Origin: Symsagittifera roscoffensis
Lineage: Eukaryota; Xenacoelomorpha; Acoela; Convolutidae
DNA: 64,000 nt
Assembly (NCBI RefSeq): GCF_963678635.1
Contig: NC_087069.1
Coordinates: 28,930,776 to 28,994,775 of the forward strand
Direction of reading: 5' to 3'
Positions within the stretch are counted from its first letter, which is position 1. Each line of letters starts with the position of its first letter. The notes beneath the pieces were generated by a model, which worked only from the letters and a program-made list of their open reading frames with translations, made no database searches and was not told the origin of the DNA. The translations under genes and the position numbers were made by a program. Below are positions 22,799 to 31,659 of the stretch, piece by piece.

Positions 22799-22983
22799 TA
22801 CGAACTATTTTCAGTAGAACTGATATTTTTCTACTATTTGTAATTTTCATAACATTTTTATCATCCCTCATTTTGACCATATGCAAATGTATAAAGAAAG
22901 CAATCCTCACATTTGCCCTAGCAACAATCCTTCTAATTCTTTTTTTAGAAGAATATTATAATAAACATAAACTTTTTCACTAA
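22795..22983 (+). CDS. Small hydrophobic protein, 62 aa
   Basis: Two hydrophobic stretches (residues about 11-30 and 36-50) are separated by a short Lys/Cys segment, consistent with a two-pass membrane hairpin. It starts inside the stop codon of the preceding 76-aa ORF (ATGA). The next frame, the Pro-rich ORF, opens nine bases downstream. Function is unknown. It could be an independent product or the second half of a single membrane protein reached by frameshifting. Confidence 0.4.
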   Translation: MIRTIFSRTDIFLLFVIFITFLSSLILTICKCIKKAILTFALATILLILFLEEYYNKHKLFH

Positions 22984-22991
22984 AATAATAA

Positions 22992-24122
22992 ATCAAAAAC
23001 CTATCAAAAATTGCTACCCAACAGTCACAAAGTCAGTCCTCACCGACATCATCCCAAGATAACCCAACAACACCTTCAACTACTCAAAACCCTCAAACAT
23101 CTACACGAATTTCTTTTCAAGATAACCCATACACTTTTGAAGAACGACACGCTCGTTTATCTGAACCACTAGAACCAGTTCAACGACAAGCACCTTTGAG
23201 TGAACCAATATATAACCTATACCCAACACTACCACAAGAACTAAGTAGAATACGAAATCTTAGTCAGAACCAAAACACAACAGAAATAAATAGACAAATT
23301 ATACATCCTCGACGAAATAGAAATTTTCAAACTCCCCGAGTTCACTTTGAAATACCTCAATCACCATCACAAAGCACTCCAGAAAATCCCACTGGTATCT
23401 TACCAGAAACCCCTACACTTCTTTCACAACGAAGTACTTCAGGCCTACCCTCAGATTACTTAGGTTCAACACCAACATCTGAACAAATACGTGAAAATCC
23501 CTTTAATCCCCCAAACCAAACATCACGACTACCATATTGGACAACACATTCATTCACACAAGGTGAACCAAATTTAATCAACGACCCATTAGACATTTCT
23601 TCAGATACAACATCCTCATCACTACCAGAAACATTATCACTACCATCAACACCATCAATTAGTCAAGTTTCACCGACGCCTTTTAACTTAAATTTTCCAA
23701 ATAATCTTGACGCAAGATATCGAGAACAATCATCAACAAATATCCCTTTAAGACTAGATTGGAATACATTTACAGCACCTCCACCATTAATTGGACAACA
23801 TCTAGAAAGTAATCGCCTTCACAACTGGGCATTTAATAGACTACAATATCGACAAGACATTCACGACGATATCCGTGATCACAATATCCAAATACTCCAA
23901 CAAAACAGTTTACAATTAGAGTTTGAAATCACAGTTAAAATAAACAACATTACTCAACATCCCTACCCATTAAACCCACCAAACATAACAGCTCAATCAC
24001 TACCACCACCATTTATAACCACTGAAGTAATATATAAATACGACAGATATACCAAAAAGACAATTGGTTACATTACATTTTATAACCCATACTCAGGATT
24101 ATCATACACATGTATATTCTAA
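22992..24122 (+). CDS. Pro/Ser/Thr-rich ORF before env, unknown
   Basis: The frame is open from 22992 to the TAA at 24120-24122 (about 376 codons), with no ATG in its first 68 codons. The first candidate non-ATG start in a good position is a TTG at 23196 (308 residues). Alternatively the ORF is entered by splicing, for which 'ctacccaacag' ending at 23024 is a plausible acceptor. The first two thirds are rich in Pro, Ser, Thr, Gln and Asn and look disordered. The last 100 residues look folded, with alternating hydrophobic residues and many Tyr and Ile. It overlaps the env start by 13 bases. No family is recognised. Position suggests a structural or accessory protein made with env. Confidence 0.55.
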   Translation: MKNLSKIATQQSQSQSSPTSSQDNPTTPSTTQNPQTSTRISFQDNPYTFEERHARLSEPLEPVQRQAPLSEPIYNLYPTLPQELSRIRNLSQNQNTTEINRQIIHPRRNRNFQTPRVHFEIPQSPSQSTPENPTGILPETPTLLSQRSTSGLPSDYLGSTPTSEQIRENPFNPPNQTSRLPYWTTHSFTQGEPNLINDPLDISSDTTSSSLPETLSLPSTPSISQVSPTPFNLNFPNNLDARYREQSSTNIPLRLDWNTFTAPPPLIGQHLESNRLHNWAFNRLQYRQDIHDDIRDHNIQILQQNSLQLEFEITVKINNITQHPYPLNPPNITAQSLPPPFITTEVIYKYDRYTKKTIGYITFYNPYSGLSYTCIF

Positions 24123-26729
24123 AATTATTAATTTTTCTCCAACTCCTTTTTCTAGTAATCTCAAATCAAAACATAAACCCTTCCCCCCGCACAGGACCCC
24201 AAGATTTATTAGTAACACATTACGATTGTGAAGAAAACGAACAAAAAACACTACACAAGTATGCAATAAATCAAGTATCACAATGCGAAACAGAACCCCA
24301 AGCAATAGAAACTACAAATGTAATAGCAACACTTTATTCAAAAGCCCGAGCAACAACAGTTACAGGATATAAATTCACAGCAACATTTTCCCAAAAAGAA
24401 AGTACATTGTTCACAAGTCTCGAACGGAAATAAAAACCGACTTGACCATGAATCATTCTACCAGAGTAATATAGAACGACTTTTACACCTAAATTCCAAA
24501 GATTGTAAAAACGAGTTACTTAGACTAAATATCACACAAAAAAAAAACTCAGATAGAAAGTTAGTATACTTTCAAGTTTTTTCAGACTCTGTACATCAAT
24601 CACAACTTGAAAGATACCAAGGACATATAAAACTAGATGACAAATACCCATATAACGGCGCACACGGACGATTAACCTATGACATACACGATAAACATTG
24701 GATACCACACATTGGTATAAATAACCCATCAAACTGCAAAGCAGACACAAAAAATAAAGGATACCAAGAGATAATGTTTTTCGATTGGAAAATACAACTC
24801 GAAAAAATACAACTCACACGAGATTTATCAGACAACACAATGATCTATCAAGGAATCAGATTACCTTGTAAAAATGATCAAGGTTATTGCGACCCTACAA
24901 CACGAACACAAGCAACAATTGTTTGGTTCCCTGAAGACACATGTACAACATTTCAAGTAGCAAAAATACACGCTCGTATGATAAAAATTCACAAAAAATA
25001 TTTTATACAATCAATACCATATGAACAAGTAAATCCATTACGAAAAATAAGTTCTGATTTTCGAAACATTCAAAATATAGAAAATAAATTAACACGTTTT
25101 CAAGTATATCAAGAAACAGAACTTGCATGTAAATACAAAAACCCACTTCATAAAACACAATACTCCGAAATATTAGTTGAATACGAAAATCGATTCGACA
25201 TGACCACTGGAAAAACAAAAGTCGACCCATACGCCACAAGTCATCCCCTAAACGAAGGAACATCATATATACCAGTTAATTTTCAAAAGAATACAGGTCA
25301 ACCTGGTGGACATCTAAAACCCCAAGACGCTCAAAGCACACGTTTACAAGAACTATCACTAATGAATAGTACATATTTCGGTAATATCCACTATGATATT
25401 CACTTAGACATGAAACTAGATTATACGATTTGCCGAATTTTTCAAGAAATGTCACTCTCCGAAATAGAAACACTACACCAACTATGCGAATTAGAAAGAA
25501 CACAAATATTACAATCACTTGCACTAGCAGTATTAAAAATACCCTACGCAGCATATTTACTATCAGGAAATAGATCAAATTTTTTAGACTATGAAGGAAA
25601 CATCTTATGGTTTTATACTTGTACTAAAAAAGTATCACCACTATACGTTTTTGAAGATAAACGATGCTATAAAAGAATCCCTATCTTTTATAAGAATAAA
25701 GTACATTTCGTTGACACACTTTCACGAAGAACCTATTTCTGGGATACCGCAGTCCCATGTGGATCAAAAAATAGCCACAATGTAGTACAACTAAACCCTG
25801 ATGAAGATAAATATTACCTTCTCACCCCATATCCCACATTAATGCAATCACTCAAAAAATTTTCACCAGAAAGCATTCGCGCTATTGCTCGAAACCCAAA
25901 TATAGACTTACAATCAATAGGAATATATTCAAAATCAGATATTCAACATCACATTAGAACACAACAATTCCAAGAATTATTAACACAAATGGACACTATA
26001 CAAAGACAATCAATTGACCAAATTTTACGCAAACTTGCAGAAACCGCAGGATTTGCCGACATCTATACGCAAGACTATAGCGGATATTTTAAAGACATTA
26101 AAGATTATATATATCTAAACGGTGAAAAATACCGTCCCCAAGATATATCACCCATCAATATTTTTAGCTTTGTAACACTCAAAAATGAAATTCTTGATTT
26201 TCTAGGATGGCCCTACTACATCTTAGAAAAATTGACTATTTTATACGCAATGTTTAACTTTATTGGATTTCTTTTCTCACTTTTAAAAGGAATCTACAAC
26301 ACATGTGCTATACACACACAAGTAAACAGACAAGCAAGTGTAGCACGCATACTCTTTGCAGGATTTTTTGGAATCTTTTCTACATCTATAAACAAAATTC
26401 TTTTAGACGCACAAATAAAAGAATACAACACAAAAATAGCAACACGACAGAACACATACGACGAAGAACATAACAATGTAGACACAACGCCAACAGCACC
26501 ACAGTTACCATCCCTACCACATAACCATCCACTATCCCTAGTCCCACGAAATTTTCGAAATTTAGCAATAACACATAATCCAAATTTTCGACCAAGCATA
26601 TCACAAAGTCCCATCCAACATATAATGACACACCAGTCACAAGATGATAATACTTATGAACAAATTATTGAACAACCCCATACCACCGCTTTTCAGTCTC
26701 AAAATAATAATTTTTTTAGCCCACGATGA
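24110..26729 (+). pseudogene. env: Envelope-like glycoprotein, frameshifted
   Basis: The start ATG at 24110 opens a signal peptide (about 18 hydrophobic residues) followed by a Tyr-Asp-Cys motif and regularly spaced cysteines, as in captured viral glycoproteins. The frame ends at TAA 24431-24433. Sense continues in another frame, so there is one frameshift near 24420; the later frame has an internal ATG at 24774 and 651 codons from there. Near its end are a membrane segment (about residues 480-510 of the later frame), a second hydrophobic stretch (about 523-543) and a roughly 110-residue polar tail. An origin by capture from a negative-strand RNA virus glycoprotein is plausible from architecture; the lineage cannot be settled here. 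This copy is broken. Confidence 0.7.
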
Positions 26730-28534
26730 GCCGACAACTTGGATACCTACACCGATCAAATTCCCACCCAACCAACCTCACCACTCCAATCCCAATAATA
26801 CCACTTTTTGCTTTTCCGCCACCCGATTTCCCCACCAGTAATGTAACATCAGGCATGAATTCCGATACTAATTCACACATCTCAGTTTTATACTCCACCT
26901 CACAACTCAATAACCCGAATATTGAAACCCCCGATGAATTTGCCGACTCTGAACCATCTCCATCCAATAAATTTCACACCAATTCTTCAAATTTTTCCCA
27001 CCCCCCTATTCAACCCATACTACCAAATAATCCTGACCCAATCAATTCTACACCCTCTTATGCTTCCCAAGTCACACCAACCTACTCCTCACTTCATTCA
27101 GACCAATCATCTCATTCTCCAGACACCCCCCGAATCTCCCCAGAACTAGATAATTTTATTACCCTACAACAACAACCCTACCACCTTAACACCCCCACCA
27201 TAAACCAAATTTCATCCACAATAGATTCATCCAACCCTCCTACCCCTACACCCTCTACCATTTATACTGAATCATTAGCACCATCATCCACATCTACTGA
27301 ATCTTCACTCAGCACTAATAGAGCTTACCGCACTTTTAAAAGAAAGTTCCCCAACCATCCTTTCCCAGCGAAACCAGGAACAGCCCGTGAATATATCAAC
27401 CATCCAGAACACACTAACACAAAAGAATTTTTAGCTATCACCTTACCCTCATTTCCACAATACACCTTAAACACCCCTCATGACACTAACGAAACACGCA
27501 GCTTTGTAGACGAATACGTTTTAATGCCCACTCTTTCTTGGACCTCATATTATCATTTTACTAATCCCCTTTGCTTACCTTTATCTAACACTCACATCGA
27601 TATAGAACGAAATAAGGACATGCTATATCGACTCACTACACCACTAACAACTAGACAATTTACTTACATTGGATATAAAAAATCACTAAAAACACACACT
27701 GCACCCCGAGCTAATGAATATACACTAGAATATTACGATCACAACATCATCAGAACTAACCAAGATCAATTCTTAGACGACGATCGCTTCGCTAACCCAC
27801 AAATCACCGAGAAATTTTTCATTAAAACACCATATGTATTTACACTAAATATCTTCGATCGCAAGTTTGACCATATTATTTCAGAAGCACTAACAGACAC
27901 ACAAGCCTACGAAAGTTTTAAAGAACGCTTCCAAATATTTTCACTAACCTTTCATTTCCTTGCACCACATGAAAGAGATTCGCACTGCTCACACGACATT
28001 ATGTTGCGCACTAAACAAACTCACACATATACATATTATCGTTTCATCCAAAATCACTTTGACCTACACACTCCCTCCAGACAACCACACCATCGTTTTC
28101 AATTCATCAATTCCAAATACACCTCACCATTCTTTCTTAACTTCACATATTGCATTAAAGATACTAACCTTCATGGTATTCTTCGAAATTATGATCCCAT
28201 AACCCAAATGTATATCTTTTGCCCCATCACCAAGACCTTCAACGCCGAAGAATCCCGACCCTTCCTTATCCCACACGAATTTGTACAACCTATAGAAATC
28301 CCCATTTTAGAATTCATCCACAACACTAAATTCAATCACAAATTATATAATCTAATCCAAAACACACCTTACGAGTTTGCAGTTGGCACTGAAGAACTAA
28401 CCACCATTAAAGCACTTCAATTGCTTTGGCCACTGCTTCAAACTAAAAATATCATCCGCATCTTAGCTAAACTACTAACAACTTACGATCTCATCCACGA
28501 CATCTTCCCCCACGGTTTTTTCCCCGACGACTAA
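26726..28534 (+). CDS. Final ORF, 602 aa, no recognised family
   Basis: The ATG overlaps the env stop in the sequence ATGA (26726-26729). The first 190 residues are Ser, Thr, Pro and Asn-rich and probably disordered. Residues about 195-602 look globular, rich in His, Tyr and Phe, with no signal peptide or obvious membrane segment. The last part is mostly hydrophobic helix-like and ends in Phe-Phe-Pro-Asp-Asp. The ORF is uninterrupted while pol and env in the same copy are broken. Its last 70 codons also survive in the deletion derivative at 36092-36304. A gene after env is where retroviruses keep regulatory or accessory genes, but no function can be given. Confidence 0.65.
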   Translation: MSRQLGYLHRSNSHPTNLTTPIPIIPLFAFPPPDFPTSNVTSGMNSDTNSHISVLYSTSQLNNPNIETPDEFADSEPSPSNKFHTNSSNFSHPPIQPILPNNPDPINSTPSYASQVTPTYSSLHSDQSSHSPDTPRISPELDNFITLQQQPYHLNTPTINQISSTIDSSNPPTPTPSTIYTESLAPSSTSTESSLSTNRAYRTFKRKFPNHPFPAKPGTAREYINHPEHTNTKEFLAITLPSFPQYTLNTPHDTNETRSFVDEYVLMPTLSWTSYYHFTNPLCLPLSNTHIDIERNKDMLYRLTTPLTTRQFTYIGYKKSLKTHTAPRANEYTLEYYDHNIIRTNQDQFLDDDRFANPQITEKFFIKTPYVFTLNIFDRKFDHIISEALTDTQAYESFKERFQIFSLTFHFLAPHERDSHCSHDIMLRTKQTHTYTYYRFIQNHFDLHTPSRQPHHRFQFINSKYTSPFFLNFTYCIKDTNLHGILRNYDPITQMYIFCPITKTFNAEESRPFLIPHEFVQPIEIPILEFIHNTKFNHKLYNLIQNTPYEFAVGTEELTTIKALQLLWPLLQTKNIIRILAKLLTTYDLIHDIFPHGFFPDD

Positions 28535-28537
28535 CAG

Positions 28538-28616
28538 GTAAGTATGAATAATACATATTACTAACTAATTAAAATAGAATTAGAAACTCACCATTCTTTA
28601 TCCATGTTTTCTTTAG
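28538..28616 (+). promoter_or_regulatory. Candidate 79-nt intron just after the last stop codon
   Basis: The donor CAG|GTAAGT begins three bases after the TAA of the final ORF. A perfect TACTAAC branch motif lies at 28559-28565 and a TTTCTTTAG acceptor ends at 28616. Copy 3 keeps donor, spacing and acceptor (36308-36386), with TATTAAC at the branch. All signals are the strong consensus, so splicing is likely if the region is transcribed. Confidence 0.65.
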
Positions 28617-30150
28617 AATTTTAGCCTTCATCCGACAATCATCTAAAAAATTCACAAAAGAAAAATAAAAAATCGAAAACTTCTTCAAACTATTTAAAAT
28701 TCTATTAATCTTTTGCACCAACAAATTAAATAAATTTAATACCAATGCAGTAAATTAATTTATAAAATTTTTCCCCACAAGCAGTAAATCTAATTATGAT
28801 GAAAATTTGTAACTTAATTTTTCCCAATAAATAGCAGTAAAATTAAAAATTCTATGTAGTAAATTGATAAAACGAAAATGCAGTACTAACCTTTTGATAT
28901 TTCCATTCATTCGCACAGAAATTCTATCCACACTCGCACAGCTCGCCCACGAAGAATTGTTTAAAATAATGGATTTCAGTTTCAAGCTTTCACACTCAAC
29001 AACTCTAACACAAGATAACACGTTTCAAACTTTCCTTTAACCCGGTTGGAAAGGAATTATACACTAAACAACACTAACCAACGCAGCTTACTACACACCA
29101 CAAATCATAGAATAACAGCATGATTAAGAAAAGGAAACCAACGGTACCCAAACCGGATTAACCCAGTTTAAAACTGGATAATTTATTCTTTTGAAGACTA
29201 TTATAAAGTCTAAGAAAGAAATAATAAAACACAAAAAAGTCGAAAGACAAACCCATACCACAAACAATTTGATTTTTGAAAAAAGGACACAACCAACAAG
29301 ACATAAGAAAAACCACAACAAACCCAACATAAAACGTTGTCACATAACAGGACCTCTCACAAAAACCGCATGCAATCATACTCCCACTCCTGGCCTAACC
29401 CACCAGGAAGGACGTCCTGAGCATGCTCTATAGCCGGCCTAACCCACCGCGCTACATCCACGCTTTGTGACACACACTCCTATTTTTAATAAGAGCTACT
29501 CAAGGGTGAGTAACTCTTCAAAATAACTGAACTAAAACAAAAAGCTTTTGTGGAAACAACTAACTAAAATCATAATTAAAAAATATTAAACTAATAAAAG
29601 TTTTATAAAATGTAAATTACATTATGCAATGCATAGATCAGAATACAACACCAAGGACGAGCATCCAAAGACAAAACGACCCCACTACACTCGAGAAAGA
29701 ATGGCCAACTACAATCGATATGCCGCTCACAATCACAACTCAAAGGATTTAGAGTACGACTTGACTTCGCAGAAAAGGACTTCATTGAACTAGACCAATG
29801 ACCACCTCGATTTTCAAGTATACGTACAGATCCGAGTAACCAGGCATCCCCTCCACGCACAATCTCCACGCCATTCCCAGACAAGATCAGACACAAAAGA
29901 AGTTCTCCACGAGAAACAGAAAAACCTGACATAGCCAACCATTCTGAAATCAGATTTGAGTTTGTTGCGGAGACACAGTCGTTGTCGCAAGAAGACACAA
30001 CGTTTGATGTCCCTAATTCCAGCTTCCTGGAACTTCTCTAACAAGAGAAAACGGAAAAGAAATATGATGTTCGCCAAATACCAACGTCCATCATCCATCC
30101 TTCGAATTACAGAAGAACTATTCTAAGAAACTCTGTAAAACCCGGATGGG
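28617..30150 (+). other. 3' non-coding region of copy 2
   Basis: About 1.5 kb between the candidate intron and the 3' LTR stub. It is conserved in copy 3 (36387-37919). It contains a 'cccagtttaaaactgg' palindrome near 29162 and two 'ggcctaacccacc' repeats near 29392 and 29434. The sequence just before the LTR, CCCGGATGGG, is the only candidate for a purine-rich primer site and is weak. Confidence 0.6.
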
Positions 30151-30186
30151 TGGAACCTGATCTAAACTACATTTTATGAATGGATA
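30151..30186 (+). repeat. Stub of 3' LTR of copy 2
   Basis: About 30 bases match the LTR start TGGAACCTGATC onwards and are then replaced by a TA-type MITE. The rest of the LTR is absent on the other side of the MITE, so more was lost than a simple insertion explains. Confidence 0.8.
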
Positions 30187-30361
30187 CGTAGCCCAACAAA
30201 CTTTGAGAAGGGTATAATCTCCAACAAAAAATTGCAAACCGTTTAAAAAATAGTTGGTATTTTATATAGTAAAAACCCTTTTTTTGTCTATCAAATAAAA
30301 TAAATTAACTTTTACAATGTTTTGGAGAATATACCCTTCTTAAAGTTTGTGCGACTACGTA
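30185..30361. mobile_element. 177-bp MITE with long inverted ends and TA flanks
   Basis: The ends are inverted repeats of about 38 bp, sharing CGTAG, ACAAACTTT, AGAAGGGTATA and TCTCCAA in order with a few mismatches. TA stands on both sides, as for Tc1/mariner-type insertion. There is no coding capacity. It marks the right-hand break of copy 2. Confidence 0.75.
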
Positions 30362-31655
30362 AGGGGCTCATTTTGATCTAATTATGTCTGTGATCGATTG
30401 GGCATTTTTGGCGTAATTTTTTATTAACTAAGAAAAGCTAAAATGACCTTTTTTGGGGTAAACGTTTGGACCCAATTTTCGCAAAACAAATTACACCATA
30501 TTAATTCTTCTATAAAATTTTACAATTCCATGCGTACAGAAAATTGTATGGAATCTCTATAACAAACATTTTCCCATAAACGGAAATTGTATGATAGGTG
30601 TTTTTTCCATAAAACAAAAAGTTTTATTTTGTTTCTAAATTTATCTTCTGAAAAAAAATCGGTTGTGATTGCAACCAAACTCAAGTGACGAAGAAATTGG
30701 TAATTCAAAGCAGCAAAGGTTGGACCATCTTGCATTTACATTGCACATGAAACGACTTGAATTGTCGTCGAGCTGTCTTTCACAAGTGATATAAGAATAG
30801 TAACAAACTTTTATTTTCGGTAAAAATTTTTCAAAAAAACTATTATTTTAAATTTTTGAATTTTCAAATTATCAGACATTGATCAAGTCATACATAAACA
30901 CGCCATACAAAACAAACAGAAATTTATAGCTTTTTTTGGAATAAAAATTAAATGAAAAGAAAAAGCCAACTTTATCGTATCCAGGACTACGTTATGCACA
31001 CAAAAAAAAATTTTGAATGCAAAAAGTGATTTTTTTCGGAAAATGATTGTTAACGTACAAAACTTGATTTGCGGTTGAGAAAACAACATTTAACAAAAAC
31101 AATTACAAAAAACCAACAGGCAATTTTTAGTAATCAATTTTTTTCTCAAAATTTAGCATGTATTCAGTTATTCAATTTCCTTTTGATCTGAAAAAATTAA
31201 AGAAGTTATTTTCAAAAACATTTGCATTCAGCTGAAAGTAATTGTTTAAATTATATGGATGAAAGATTTAAATTACGGAAATCGTTTTGCTATAAAGGGC
31301 TCCCATAAAATGTTAGCAAGCTGATTTTAGTACAAAAACTAAACACATTAATTAAACATTGAATAGGAGATATATTTAACTTTACATTTCATTAAAAAGT
31401 CTCCAGGAAGCAATTGTTTGAATCAAAAACGCGGCGCTACGTTTTTTTGCTTTTTTCCTCCCCTTTGTTATTTGTGAGCTCTCGTTCGAGTTCCGCGATT
31501 CATCAAAAGATCGGCGCGGCCCACATTTGACCATTCCAGACCTGCGCCGCGTCTTTATGTTGACACTTCAAGACCGTTGCGACTGAAAAAAAATCGGACG
31601 ACCGGTGCGACATGAAGTAATCGCGCAACCGGGCGACTAAGATCAAACCGCAACA
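30362..31655. other. No recognised gene
   Basis: AT-rich sequence with only chance-like ORFs. The last 250 bases become GC-richer and start to show diverged pieces of the neighbouring 26-bp repeat. Confidence 0.5.
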
Positions 31656-31659
31656 ACTT

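Larger units (their letters stand above)
11660..30186 (+). mobile_element. Large Ty3-like envelope-bearing LTR element, copy 2
   Basis: It starts at the 5' LTR TGGAACCTG at 11660. It ends in a stub of the 3' LTR (30151-30186), preceded by the same CCCGGATGGG junction that precedes the 3' LTR at 37920. In between lie the leader, ORF1, gag-pol with the Ty3 order protease-RT-RNase H-integrase, two membrane ORFs, a Pro-rich ORF, env-like ORF and a final 602-aa ORF. At about 18.5 kb it is far longer than usual Ty3 elements (5-12 kb). The sense strand is poor in G throughout the coding part. The pol frame carries at least two stops and a frameshift and env carries a frameshift, so it is defective as it stands. 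Confidence 0.9.

Noticed and set aside
29603-29998. 131-codon antisense ORF in the 3' region, with a 140-codon counterpart at 37372-37794
   Set aside because: An antisense gene near the 3' LTR would be striking, but the two copies differ by many amino-acid changes for few base changes, as in neutral sequence, and the protein looks like the reverse of A/C-rich DNA.
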